Of a stretch of 64,000 bases of DNA, positions 29,767 through 38,648 are shown piece after piece. Made by a program: the position numbers and the translations under genes. The DNA is from Chitinophagaceae bacterium UBA4857 (lineage in GTDB: Bacteria; Bacteroidota; Bacteroidia; Chitinophagales; Chitinophagaceae). Location of the stretch: positions 54,934-118,933 of the forward strand of contig DHEF01000001.1 in the NCBI GenBank assembly GCA_002399735.1, read 5' to 3'. Numbering within the stretch: the stretch's first letter is position 1; the number at the start of each line of letters is the position of its first letter. Under the pieces are notes generated by a model. It worked only from the letters and a program-made list of their open reading frames with translations, did no database searches and was not told where the DNA came from.

Positions 29767-30906
29767 TTACTTTATTGATTGCAATATACTCCGCACTTTA
29801 TCAACAATATTACCCCAGTAAAAATGATGGAAAAAGCTATCAGGAATTACGTCTTTTGTATGTTGTACTTGCTGTAGTATAGCATTGGCGAAAGAGGTGG
29901 CATCGTCATCTGCAACAACCGTTAATTTGTTGCCGGCAATTCCATCAGGTATGCCAATGGCACCATTACTGTAAGATACAGTGGTATTATTTGCAGCCAA
30001 TGCTTCTACCAGTTTTGTTTTTATGCCCCCCCCGTCGGTAATAGGGTTTAAAAACATATCGGCCGCGTTAAAATACAGATTGATGTCATGTACAAAGCCG
30101 GCGAAAAAAATATTTTTATTATTATGCTCCAGTAGCCATGTTTTATTCTCTGGCGATAAACGGTTACCACAAATGACAATATTGTAGGTAAACTGTTGCT
30201 GTGTCATTAAAACAGGATTGATGTTATTTACAATGGTTCTTAAGCCGTCAAGGTTGGGCTCGTAATCTAATGTGCCATTATATAATAGAATAAAATCAGG
30301 ATTGGGTAAACCGTGTAATTGTATAACTTTTTGCTTGGCTATTTCTTTTTCAGTTAATGCAGGTGCCTGAGCCTGCTCTATGCCGTAAGTAATAACCGTA
30401 GCAAGCGATGGATTTAGTTTATAATTTGCAATAGCATAATTTTTGTCTTCCACAGTTATAAAAAAACTGTGATGCGCCTGGCGGTGTACCCATTTTTCGT
30501 ATTGCCATAAAATACGCCACCACCAACGGCCGGTACTTTTAAAACGAAGTGCTTCAATATTATGCGAGTGTACAATGAGTTTAACGCCTGCAAAATGTTT
30601 AAGCAAAACGCCTAACCAACCCAAATAAGGGTGTTCTATAATTAAGTGCGTAATGCCGTCTTTTTTAAATTCTTTTTTTAGCTTAAAAAAGTTTAGCAGG
30701 TTGTAGTAGCGGCTACTACCGGTACCCAGTATTTTTTTTGTGATGAAATTTTCGCTAGCAGACGGCTCGTTATCGTTACTGGCATAACAAATAACCGGTA
30801 TTTTGTTCGATACATATTTTAAAAAAAGGTAAATACCTTTTTGCCCGCCCATTCGGGCAGGCATTATTTTATACGGTACCAGCGATGCAACTTTTATTTG
30901 AGACAT
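29767..30906 (-). CDS. Family 4 glycosyltransferase
   Basis: 379 residues with a GT-B layout. The N-terminal domain has a glycine-containing acceptor loop (MPARMGGQKGIYLFL) and HSHNIEALRF. The C-terminal domain has LLYNGTLDYEPNLDGL, FFAGFVHDINLYFNAADMFLNP and the donor-binding GGGIKTKLVEALA. Family 4 enzymes are retaining transferases using nucleotide sugars. It lies 63 bases downstream of the YfhO-like gene on the same strand, with an AT-rich spacer between them, and converges on the plus-strand glycan genes. Probably acts on the same or a related glycan. Confidence 0.83.
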   Translation of the reverse strand: MSQIKVASLVPYKIMPARMGGQKGIYLFLKYVSNKIPVICYASNDNEPSASENFITKKILGTGSSRYYNLLNFFKLKKEFKKDGITHLIIEHPYLGWLGVLLKHFAGVKLIVHSHNIEALRFKSTGRWWWRILWQYEKWVHRQAHHSFFITVEDKNYAIANYKLNPSLATVITYGIEQAQAPALTEKEIAKQKVIQLHGLPNPDFILLYNGTLDYEPNLDGLRTIVNNINPVLMTQQQFTYNIVICGNRLSPENKTWLLEHNNKNIFFAGFVHDINLYFNAADMFLNPITDGGGIKTKLVEALAANNTTVSYSNGAIGIPDGIAGNKLTVVADDDATSFANAILQQVQHTKDVIPDSFFHHFYWGNIVDKVRSILQSIK

Positions 30907-30969
30907 TTATCAGACTAATACAAATGGTAAAGCATCATTTTCAAATTACCTAATTATTTAATTACCTAA

Positions 30970-33450
30970 TTAGCTCTTCCTCCCTTGCCACCAGGCCATA
31001 AAAAAACCGCCTAATACAAAAATGTAAATAAGGAAGGAACCTGCATACGAAATAGCTACGCCTTTTTTATAAGACTCCGGTTCAAATACAAACTTAATTG
31101 CGTGGTTGCCAGCCGGAATGCTTAAGCCGCGTAATACATAATCAGCTTTTACATAATCTACTTTTTTGCCATCAATATAAGCGTTCCAACCCATTGGGTA
31201 GTACACTTCGCTAAACACCGCAAACTGTGGAGTAGTAGCATTAAAGCTATATTCCATCACATCATTATCAAACTTTGTTAGCTTAATAGAGGCGGTAGAA
31301 TCCCATTGCGGCTGTGAAGCATGTTGTGCAAAGTTTGCTTGTATAACAGCCGTTTCTTTTAAGTTGGTATTGCCAATGGCTTTTAATTCTTCTACACCAT
31401 CTTTTACCTGTACAATGTTTTTTACCAACCATGCATGTCCGTACGCTTGCTGGTTTGGCATCAATATCGGTTGTCGGGTTTCCGGATTGCTGGCAATAAC
31501 ATACTTAGTGTTCAGCATGTTTAATATTTCCGGATTGGTATTGTTGGATAAATACATTTCAATCACATCTTGGTAAAGGCGCAATTTAGCAGGATGGTAG
31601 CCGCCTACCGACTTATGGAAGTAAGATGTACGGGACTCTGTAAATCGATCACCTGACATATTAAATACCCTGAAGTTGGGGTCAGTGTCTTTTAAAATAG
31701 CGTCATCAATGGCTGTTTTGGTAAAGCTTTGTTGCTCCAGTTCATCAGCTGGCATATAATGTGCTTCACCTAAATATTGTTTATCAATAACAAACAAATC
31801 TATCATGCTTACTACGCTAAGTATGGCAACAACTACAATAGGTTTAATGGTGTTTTTAATATACAACCATATTAGACCTAATACCAACGCCATAAAGCCA
31901 ATCGTTCTTAATACTTGTCCGCCAAACATACTGCTACGGTCTTCTTTCATACCGCTTATTACCGATGCGGCCATGCTATCATTCATGCCGGCACTCTGCA
32001 TCAACATTTGTTTTAACGATTCGTCATTTGGCGACACATAATCAAGGGATATGTAAAGAATAGCCAGTAATGCCGTTAAGCCACCTAAAGTGTATAATAT
32101 TTTCTTTAAGTTTTTTTGTAAGTATTCACGGCTGTTTTTATCAAACAATAAAAATTGTAAAACCAATACAGCCATAATGGGCAGCGTAAATTGCAACATT
32201 ACCAGCGACATGCTTGGCGCCCTGAACTTGTTATACAGTGGTAGGTTTTCCAGCAGGAATAAATTAAAACCTGCAAAGTGAATGCCCCATGCCATAACAA
32301 TGCCTAATACAGATGCGGCTAACAAGCCCCAACGTAGCGGATGATTAACCACAACAAAACCAATTAATGCCAAAATACATACGATGGCACCAATATAAGG
32401 CGGGCCGCTGGTGCTTTGCCCGGGAGCGGACATAGCACCCCAGTAGGCCGGTAAGCCAGTGGCAAATTGCATGGCATTGGCTTCGGGCACACCTTGGCTT
32501 ACTAATTTATCTACCACTTTAGAGTCTTCGGTTAATGGAGTTCCTGAGCTTTTACCAAAAGCTCCCGGCATCATCATTACTAATGGCTCCGATTTAAACA
32601 TACTGTACTGGAAAGCATAGCTGGCATCTAACCCGGTGGTGTTGGCGGTAGTTACTGAATCGCCTACAATTTCTACCGATTTACCACCACGCATAGTAGC
32701 CTTGGCGTATTCCGAAGCGGTAAAAATGGGTAATGTATTAACCGATAAACCAACGGCCGCACTTGCGATAACAATGGCGAATGAAATGCCAATATGTTTA
32801 TAATCCTTATTTTTTATCCAGATAACCAAGTAGCCAATGGTAATGGCTGCAGCCACAAGGAAAAAGTAATAACTTATTTGCGGATGATTCGCCGCTAACT
32901 GCAACATAGTACCCAATGCGGTAAGCGCCAGACCTTCCCAATATTTTTTATGATACACCAATAATATACCCGCCAACAGTAATGGCATATAGGCAATGGC
33001 CATCATTTTAGTTTCGTGGCCGGCACCAATAATTACCGGATTGTAAGTAGAGTAAGCAAAAGTTAAAGCACCCAGTATGCCCACAATAGGTTTTAACCTT
33101 AATGATATACATAGTATGTAAAAACAAACCGATGCTAAAAAGAAAAAGCTAACCGGCTTGGGTAAGCCTAAAGTAAACACCGCATTTAAATCGGGTAAAA
33201 CAGATTTACCTTCCATGGCTGTTTGGTAGTTGGGCATACCGCTAAAAAGGTTAGGATTCCACAACGGAAAATGACCATGTTTCTCCTTGTATTCAAATGC
33301 GTTTTGCGCCATCCCTTTCCAGCCTACAATATCGTGTTGGTTTAATACATTGCCATCTAATATGGGGCTGCAAAAAATAAATGCCACTACTAAAAAAATA
33401 ATCACAGCAATTAAGTGCGGCAAAATCTGTTTTACTAAATTATTCTTCAT
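30970..33450 (-). CDS. YfhO family polytopic membrane protein
   Basis: 826 residues with about 12 or more membrane segments in the first 550 and at the extreme C-terminus (about 798-820), and a soluble domain between about 575 and 790. Motifs are typical of bacterial YfhO-like proteins: NQHDIVGWKGMAQNA, LWNPNLFSGMPNYQ and FAYSTYNPVIIGAGHETKMMA near the N-terminus, and a late soluble stretch YPMGWNAYIDGKKVDYVKADYVLRG. Family knowledge: YfhO resembles GT-C glycosyltransferases and in Gram-positives decorates teichoic acids. Its presence beside glycosyltransferases fits a role in lipid-linked sugar transfer. Direct activity in Bacteroidota is not established as far as I know. Confidence 0.8.
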   Translation of the reverse strand: MKNNLVKQILPHLIAVIIFLVVAFIFCSPILDGNVLNQHDIVGWKGMAQNAFEYKEKHGHFPLWNPNLFSGMPNYQTAMEGKSVLPDLNAVFTLGLPKPVSFFFLASVCFYILCISLRLKPIVGILGALTFAYSTYNPVIIGAGHETKMMAIAYMPLLLAGILLVYHKKYWEGLALTALGTMLQLAANHPQISYYFFLVAAAITIGYLVIWIKNKDYKHIGISFAIVIASAAVGLSVNTLPIFTASEYAKATMRGGKSVEIVGDSVTTANTTGLDASYAFQYSMFKSEPLVMMMPGAFGKSSGTPLTEDSKVVDKLVSQGVPEANAMQFATGLPAYWGAMSAPGQSTSGPPYIGAIVCILALIGFVVVNHPLRWGLLAASVLGIVMAWGIHFAGFNLFLLENLPLYNKFRAPSMSLVMLQFTLPIMAVLVLQFLLFDKNSREYLQKNLKKILYTLGGLTALLAILYISLDYVSPNDESLKQMLMQSAGMNDSMAASVISGMKEDRSSMFGGQVLRTIGFMALVLGLIWLYIKNTIKPIVVVAILSVVSMIDLFVIDKQYLGEAHYMPADELEQQSFTKTAIDDAILKDTDPNFRVFNMSGDRFTESRTSYFHKSVGGYHPAKLRLYQDVIEMYLSNNTNPEILNMLNTKYVIASNPETRQPILMPNQQAYGHAWLVKNIVQVKDGVEELKAIGNTNLKETAVIQANFAQHASQPQWDSTASIKLTKFDNDVMEYSFNATTPQFAVFSEVYYPMGWNAYIDGKKVDYVKADYVLRGLSIPAGNHAIKFVFEPESYKKGVAISYAGSFLIYIFVLGGFFMAWWQGRKS

Positions 33451-33530
33451 ACTATGTTTGTTTCAATAACCTGGGCTTAGCTTTTTGTTTCCGGACAATT
33501 ATTGTTTACGATGACATTTGTGTGTTAACA

Positions 33531-33615
33531 CGATGTTCATCTGTGTTACTGCAGTTGAACGGAGCGTCGCAAGGGACGATCATCTGTGTTACCAAAGCTG
33601 ACAACATAAAAAAAT
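33531..33615 (-). repeat. R1 intergenic repeat, copy 9 (reverse)
   Basis: AACGGAGCGTCGCAAGGGAC core variant and a GACAACATAAAAAAA end, between the YfhO-like gene and the small membrane protein gene. Confidence 0.6.
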
Positions 33616-33703
33616 CCGGTTGTTTAAAAGGCGAACTAAAAAAGAACTAAGATTTGCTGTTATTGTTTTTAAGCTGACAAAATAATACTATTTTACACGA
33701 AAA

Positions 33704-34015
33704 ATGTCCATGCGCTGGTTGTTATTTTTATCAAGAGTGGCTTTTCTGGCAGGTATTTTTGTAATACTGTCTTTTTCTACACTTATTTGGGACTGGGAGG
33801 GGCAAAATAGTATCATCTCGTCCATCATTTTTGCGGGGTACACGCTTGGTTTGTTACTTATTCCGCTAACCTGTTTGGTGTACCTGGTGGTACTGGTAAT
33901 TAAAAGAAAGTTAAATAATTATGTACCCGTTTGGTTGGTGGCCGCTAACCTGGTGTTTTTGTTTTTATTAATGCTGCATATATTCTATTTTAATGATCCA
34001 TACTATAATCAATAG
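33704..34015 (+). CDS. Small three-segment membrane protein
   Basis: 103 residues, ATG at 33704 (a second Met two codons later). Three hydrophobic segments at about 8-27, 38-64 and 76-95 with a basic loop VIKRKLNN between the second and third. No family recognised. Its last 23 bases overlap the start of the queuosine-precursor transporter gene in another frame, which suggests translational coupling. An R1 repeat lies upstream, then a short AT-rich region. Confidence 0.65.
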   Translation: MSMRWLLFLSRVAFLAGIFVILSFSTLIWDWEGQNSIISSIIFAGYTLGLLLIPLTCLVYLVVLVIKRKLNNYVPVWLVAANLVFLFLLMLHIFYFNDPYYNQ

Positions 34016-34787
34016 CAAACCCACACGCCTGTTTATTATTTTAGCGGGCTTTTTTATTGCCAACGCATTAATTGCCGAAACCGTTGGTGTAAAACTTTTT
34101 TCGTTGGAAGGTACGTTGGGTATAGCGCCTTTGGAGTGGAATATTTTGGGCAACAAATTTTCGTTTAATCTTACCGCAGGTGTTTTGTTATGGCCGGTTG
34201 TATTTATAATGACGGATATTATTAACGAATACTACGGTATGAAAGGCGTTAGGTTTTTATCGTTTTTAGCGGTGGGTTTAATTGCGTATGCGTTTATCAT
34301 GTTTCAGGGGGCTATACATTTACAACCTGCCGGCTTTTGGGTAGGTAATTATGCTACCAGTAATGTACCCGATGCTAACAGCGCGTTTAAAGCCATCTTC
34401 GGACAAAGCTCCTGGATTATAGTTGGCTCCCTGGTGGCATTTTTGGTAGGTCAAATATTGGATGTATTTGTGTTTCATAAAATAAAAAAAGTAACCGGCG
34501 AAAAAAAACTGTGGTTACGGGCAACGGGCTCTACTGTTGTATCGCAGTTTGTTGATAGTTTTATTGTACTGTTTATAGCATTTTATATTGGCCCGCGTGT
34601 TTCGGGTAACCAGGGCCAGCCCTGGAGTTTAGGTTTGGTTATGAGTATTTGTATTGGCAATTATATTTACAAATTTGTGGTAGCGGTTTTACTTACACCT
34701 GTTATTTATTGGGGCCATACCATTATTGATAAATATTTAGGCCACGACCAGGCTGCGGCCATGCGAAAAGCGGCAATGAATGGTTAG
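33993..34787 (+). CDS. yhhQ: YhhQ/VUT-family queuosine precursor transporter
   Basis: 264 residues with about six membrane segments. Family hallmarks visible: FFIANALIAETVGVKLF, the acidic MTDIINEYYGMKGVR motif, and RATGSTVVSQFVDSFIVLFIAF in the C-terminal half. Family knowledge: YhhQ imports preQ0/preQ1 for queuosine tRNA modification. The start ATG lies inside the end of the preceding small membrane protein gene. An R1 repeat begins directly after the stop. I looked for a preQ1 riboswitch upstream and did not find a convincing one. The gene symbol follows the family name. Confidence 0.85.
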   Translation: MIHTIINSKPTRLFIILAGFFIANALIAETVGVKLFSLEGTLGIAPLEWNILGNKFSFNLTAGVLLWPVVFIMTDIINEYYGMKGVRFLSFLAVGLIAYAFIMFQGAIHLQPAGFWVGNYATSNVPDANSAFKAIFGQSSWIIVGSLVAFLVGQILDVFVFHKIKKVTGEKKLWLRATGSTVVSQFVDSFIVLFIAFYIGPRVSGNQGQPWSLGLVMSICIGNYIYKFVVAVLLTPVIYWGHTIIDKYLGHDQAAAMRKAAMNG

Positions 34788-34878
34788 TTTTTTATTTATG
34801 TTACCAGCTTCAGTCCCCTGATTAAACTTTCGTTGCGACGCTCCGTTCATCGTTCCGATCGCTAATCAGCAATAACAC
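34788..34878 (+). repeat. R1 intergenic repeat, copy 10
   Basis: Directly after the yhhQ stop: ATGTTACCAGCTTCAGTCCC, core variant CGTTGCGACGCTCCGTTC, end CGCTAATCAGCA. Confidence 0.65.
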
Positions 34879-34915
34879 CAAGCCATTGGTTGTAGTTTAT
34901 TTAAGTAAGAAAACT

Positions 34916-34944
34916 AAAAACCCCTCCTTCGGGGCTTGGGGAGG
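34916..34944 (+). repeat. R2 hairpin repeat, copy 1
   Basis: ACCCCTCCTTCGGGGCTTGGGGAGG type; hairpin around TTC, then a GGGGAGG tail. 12 bases upstream of the trpB leader -7 element. Confidence 0.6.
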
Positions 34945-34955
34945 TATAAATTCCT

Positions 34956-34963
34956 TACATTTG
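34956..34963 (+). promoter_or_regulatory. Candidate -7 element upstream of trpB
   Basis: TACATTTG matches the Bacteroidota -7 consensus TAnnTTTG exactly. It sits 12 bases after repeat R2 and 6 bases before a 14-codon ORF (34970-35014) containing one Trp codon. trpB starts 139 bases further on, so the predicted transcript would have a leader of about 130 bases. Confidence 0.45.
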
Positions 34964-35102
34964 TACCCCATGAACACAAAAGTGTACATATCATTCTGTT
35001 GGCGTAAGCCATAATACATTTCTCCCGCATACGTATATGCTGCCCGGTAGCTGTGCTGCCAACTTTAAACTTATTACTTACAACTTATAACTCATAACTC
35101 AA

Positions 35103-36296
35103 ATGTCTTCGTATAAATACCCCGACGCACATGGTTATTATGGACGTTTTGGCGGGGCCTATATTCCCGAAATGTTACAAAAAAATGTAACAGAACTACA
35201 AGCCGCTTATCTTGAAATAATGCACGACAGTGCTTTTCAGCAGGAGCTTGATTTATTATTACACGATTATGCCGGTAGGCCGACACCTTTGTATCTGGCC
35301 CAACGCTTAAGCGAGCAGGCCGGTACTACCGTCTATTTAAAGCGTGAAGATTTATGCCATACCGGTGCCCATAAAGTAAACAATACCATCGGGCAAATAC
35401 TACTGGCGCAACGCTTAGGTAAAAAACGCATTATTGCCGAAACCGGTGCCGGTCAGCATGGTGTGGCTACGGCTACGGTTTGTGCTTTAAAGGGCATTGA
35501 GTGTATTGTGTACATGGGCGAAAAAGATATTCAACGTCAGGCACCAAATGTGGCCCGTATGAAAATGTTGGGCGCTACCGTTATCCCTGCAACATCGGGT
35601 AGTAAAACCTTAAAAGATGCAACCAACGAAGCTATCCGCGATTGGATTAACAACCCTAACGATACACATTACATAATTGGCAGCGTAGTAGGCCCGCATC
35701 CTTATCCGGATATGGTGGCTCGTTTTCAAAGTGTAATAAGTGCCGAAATAAAAGAACAGTTAAAAGAAAAAACGGGCACAGAATTACCCACGCATGTTAT
35801 TGCCTGTGTAGGTGGTGGTAGTAATGCAGCCGGAGCTTTTTATAATTTTTTAGATGACGCGGATGTACAATTACTGGCGGTGGAAGCTGCCGGTTGTGGT
35901 ATACACAGCGGTAAAAGTGCCGCTACATCCGTATTAGGTAAGCCTGGCATCTTGCATGGCAGCAAAAGTTTATTAATGCAAACCGATGATGGCCAGGTGG
36001 TAGAACCACACAGTATTTCAGCCGGATTGGACTACCCCGGTATTGGTCCATTGCATGCTCATTTGTTTGAAACTGGCAGGGCTAAGGTTTTAAACGCAAC
36101 AGATGATGAAGCCTTGGAAGCTGCTTTTAATTTAGCAAAATTAGAAGGCATCATTCCTGCGTTAGAAAGTTCACATGCGCTCGCAGCTTTAAAAACACAA
36201 CAATGGACTAATGATGATGTGGTGGTGGTTTGTTTAAGCGGCCGTGGCGATAAAGACATGGAAACTTATATGCAGGTATTGGAAAGTAAAAAGTAA
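35103..36296 (+). CDS. trpB: Tryptophan synthase beta subunit
   Basis: 397 residues, the usual length. The PLP lysine is K91 in HTGAHKVNNTIGQ; AETGAGQHGVATAT and the phosphate-binding GGGSNAAGAF are intact, and the C-terminal CLSGRGDKDM motif is complete. It condenses indole with serine in the TrpAB complex. It begins the run trpB - lipoprotein - trpA - rluA-type gene. The rest of the trp pathway (trpEGDCF) is not in this window, so the pathway is split. A -7 element and a short ORF with one Trp codon lie in the leader. Confidence 0.97.
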   Translation: MSSYKYPDAHGYYGRFGGAYIPEMLQKNVTELQAAYLEIMHDSAFQQELDLLLHDYAGRPTPLYLAQRLSEQAGTTVYLKREDLCHTGAHKVNNTIGQILLAQRLGKKRIIAETGAGQHGVATATVCALKGIECIVYMGEKDIQRQAPNVARMKMLGATVIPATSGSKTLKDATNEAIRDWINNPNDTHYIIGSVVGPHPYPDMVARFQSVISAEIKEQLKEKTGTELPTHVIACVGGGSNAAGAFYNFLDDADVQLLAVEAAGCGIHSGKSAATSVLGKPGILHGSKSLLMQTDDGQVVEPHSISAGLDYPGIGPLHAHLFETGRAKVLNATDDEALEAAFNLAKLEGIIPALESSHALAALKTQQWTNDDVVVVCLSGRGDKDMETYMQVLESKK

Positions 36297-36306
36297 AAAA
36301 TGTAAA

Positions 36307-36663
36307 ATGAAAAAGATAATATCCTTTTGTTCAATACTTTTTTTATTGGCTGCTTGCGAAACAGAGCCTTACATTAAACATGATTTGCAATTTGAAAAAA
36401 TAGCAGATAACTGCGATAATGTTAACCCCGGTGTAAAAATGATTTCCAATATTGCCGGTGAACGATTTGAATTTGAAGCTTGTTTACCCGTCGGTTTTTC
36501 AAAGGAACAATTAACCGTAACCAAAACCGGCGACTCAGCTTTTGTAAACCAGCCCGATGACGGAACAGTCGCTTACAAATTAATGCTGGATGTAAAAAGT
36601 TATCCCAAGTACACATCTATAACAATTGGGGGCGAGACTTACCATATTGCCCCGGTAAAATAA
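36307..36663 (+). CDS. Small putative lipoprotein between trpB and trpA
   Basis: 118 residues from ATG 36307 (MKKIISFCSILFLLAACETEP). A signal peptide with lipobox LAAC gives a lipidated Cys at about residue 17. The mature part is mostly beta-prone (FEFEACLPVGF, AYKLMLDVKSYPKYTSITIGG) with no recognised domain. It lies 10 bases after trpB and 5 bases before trpA, in the same direction, so it is co-transcribed with tryptophan synthase. The frame opens upstream at 36244 within trpB, but the signal peptide marks the true start. Function unknown. Confidence 0.75.
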   Translation: MKKIISFCSILFLLAACETEPYIKHDLQFEKIADNCDNVNPGVKMISNIAGERFEFEACLPVGFSKEQLTVTKTGDSAFVNQPDDGTVAYKLMLDVKSYPKYTSITIGGETYHIAPVK

Positions 36664-36668
36664 ATACA

Positions 36669-37436
36669 ATGAGCAGAACGCAAGAACTATTTAAATATAA
36701 ACCCAACAACGTTTTAAATATATACTGTACAGCAGGGTTCCCTTCATTGGACAGCACAGTACCCGTAATGAAATTATTGCAGCAAAACGGTGCCGATATG
36801 ATTGAACTGGGTATGCCTTACAGCGATCCGTTAGCCGATGGTCCCGTAATACAGGAAAGCAGTACCCGTGCTATTGTCAATGGCATGACCTTAAAAAAGC
36901 TGTTTGAACAACTACAGGACTTTAGAAAAGAAGTAACGGTGCCGGTATTGTTAATGGGCTATATGAACCCGGTTTTACAATACGGATTTGAAAAATTTTG
37001 CGCCGATGCAGCCGCTGTGGGTATTGACGGTTTAATTATCCCCGATTTACCCATGTACGAATTTGAAACAGAATTTGGCCCCATCATAAAAAAATACGGG
37101 TTAGATTTTACTTTTATGGTAACGCCCGAAACTTCGGTAGAAAGGTTACACCAGATTGATGCACAAACTTCAGGTTTTTTATATGCAGTTTCGTCATCCT
37201 CTACTACGGGAAACAATGCAGCCTTACATTTGCAGCAAAACTATTTACAACAATTGCAAGAAGCAGGGCTTAAAAACCCGTTTATGATTGGTTTTGGTAT
37301 AAAAGATAAAGCCAGTTTTACCGCTGCCACACAATATGCGAATGGGGCAATAATTGGTACCGCTTTTATAAAATCGTTTCAGGATGGTAAACCAATCGAA
37401 GAAACCATTCCGGCTTTTTTGCAGTCGTTGAAATAA
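36669..37436 (+). CDS. trpA: Tryptophan synthase alpha subunit
   Basis: 255 residues. Catalytic E46 (MIELGMPYSDP) and D57 (LADGPVIQ) are present, as are GFGIKDKAS and the GTAFIKSF phosphate loop. It cleaves indole-3-glycerol phosphate and channels indole to TrpB. Five bases separate it from the small lipoprotein gene. The next gene, a pseudouridine synthase, starts 24 bases after its stop. Confidence 0.96.
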   Translation: MSRTQELFKYKPNNVLNIYCTAGFPSLDSTVPVMKLLQQNGADMIELGMPYSDPLADGPVIQESSTRAIVNGMTLKKLFEQLQDFRKEVTVPVLLMGYMNPVLQYGFEKFCADAAAVGIDGLIIPDLPMYEFETEFGPIIKKYGLDFTFMVTPETSVERLHQIDAQTSGFLYAVSSSSTTGNNAALHLQQNYLQQLQEAGLKNPFMIGFGIKDKASFTAATQYANGAIIGTAFIKSFQDGKPIEETIPAFLQSLK

Positions 37437-37460
37437 AGCCCAAACAGTTAATGTTTAATT

Positions 37461-38528
37461 ATGAGTAATCACCTGGATATAAATGATCAGTCGCCGGAAG
37501 AGCATAGCGAAGAACTGTACGAACGGTTTAGTTTTACTATTGATAAAGGACAGGAGCCTTTACGCATAGATAAATTTTTAATGCAGCGCATTGAAAATGC
37601 TACACGTAATAAATTACAACAAGGTATAAAAGATGGAATGGTACTGGTAAACGGTAAGGCCGTTAGTCCTAATTATAAAATAAAACCACTTGACGAAATT
37701 GTTGTTTTCTCCGATGACAGCCCCGACCAGTCGGATGTTGTGCCGGAGGAAATGGCTCTGAATATTGTGTTTGAAGACGAGCATATTATGCTGATTAATA
37801 AACCACCCGGCATGGTGGTGCATCCGGGTAGCGGTAATTATACCGGCACTCTATTAAATGGTGTGGCCTGGTATTTACAACAACAAAACCCTTCTGTAAC
37901 CGAGGATAGCCTGCCACGCTTTGGTTTGGTACACCGTATTGACAAAAATACCAGTGGTTTATTGGTGTTAGCCAAAACAGATGTAGCCATGCGTAACCTG
38001 GCTAAACAGTTTTTCGATCATACCATACAGCGCCAATATGTTGCACTGGTTTGGGGCGATGTAGCGGAGGATAAAGGAACTATTGTAGCGCATGTTGGCC
38101 GTCACCAAAGGTTTAGGAAATTATTTGAAGCCTATCCTGATGGAGAACATGGTAAAGATGCCACCACGCATTACGAAGTGCTGGAAAGATTTAATTACGT
38201 AACCCTGGTGCGTTGTATACTGGAAACAGGACGTACACACCAGATACGTGTACACATGAAACATTTAGGCCATCCATTATTCAGCGATGATTTTTATGGC
38301 GGTGACAGAATTGTAAAAGGTACTGTGTATACTAAATATAAACAGTTTGTTGATAATTGTTTTTCAATATGCCCACGTCAGGCATTACATGCCAAAACAT
38401 TAGGCTTTGATCATCCGGTTACCGGCGAAAAAATGTTTTTTGACACGGAGTTGCCCAATGATATTGCCGGCGTAATTGAAAAATGGCGCAAATATGTTGG
38501 TCACAAAGGTCATGAAATAGAAGGATAA
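37461..38528 (+). CDS. RluA-family pseudouridine synthase (RluD-like)
   Basis: 355 residues. An N-terminal S4-like RNA-binding domain (about 30-90, PLRIDKFLMQRI...VLVNGKAV) precedes the catalytic domain. The catalytic Asp is D161 in LVHRIDKNTSGLLVLAKT; INKPPGMVVHPG and the TGRTHQIRVHM motif are intact. Family members modify uridines in 23S rRNA (RluC/RluD) or tRNA; which one applies cannot be told from sequence alone. It is the last gene of the trpB run. Confidence 0.9.
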   Translation: MSNHLDINDQSPEEHSEELYERFSFTIDKGQEPLRIDKFLMQRIENATRNKLQQGIKDGMVLVNGKAVSPNYKIKPLDEIVVFSDDSPDQSDVVPEEMALNIVFEDEHIMLINKPPGMVVHPGSGNYTGTLLNGVAWYLQQQNPSVTEDSLPRFGLVHRIDKNTSGLLVLAKTDVAMRNLAKQFFDHTIQRQYVALVWGDVAEDKGTIVAHVGRHQRFRKLFEAYPDGEHGKDATTHYEVLERFNYVTLVRCILETGRTHQIRVHMKHLGHPLFSDDFYGGDRIVKGTVYTKYKQFVDNCFSICPRQALHAKTLGFDHPVTGEKMFFDTELPNDIAGVIEKWRKYVGHKGHEIEG

Positions 38529-38648
38529 AATCTTTCGCTCTGATTGATAAGGAGTTTTGTCAGGCTGAGCCTGACGAAGCCCATGGGATTTTTTTTTATT
38601 GTACTGCGTAACCCTTCTTCAAGCTCAGGGTGACAATGACAAAATATA

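Larger units (their letters stand above)
34788..35102. other. 315-base gap upstream of trpB
   Basis: Holds an R1 copy (34788-34878), repeat R2 (34916-34944), a TAnnTTTG element (34956-34963), and a 14-codon ORF with one Trp codon (34970-35014). Weak hairpins at about 35032-35062 have no T tract after them. No other gene seen. Confidence 0.55.

Noticed and set aside
33615..33703. preQ1-I-like riboswitch before the small membrane protein/yhhQ genes (AACTAAAAAAGAACTAAG at about 33635)
   Set aside because: The A-rich tail looks suggestive, but no GC-rich P1 stem of the right length and loop was found in front of it.
35032..35062. Terminator for a trp attenuator (GGTAGC / GCTGCC hairpin)
   Set aside because: The stem is only six pairs with a wobble and there is no T tract after it.
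38529..38648. Terminator formed by TCAGGC / GCCTGA (38561-38575) and a later T run
   Set aside because: The T run is about ten bases away from the stem and another short palindrome lies between; termination is possible but not supported well enough to list.
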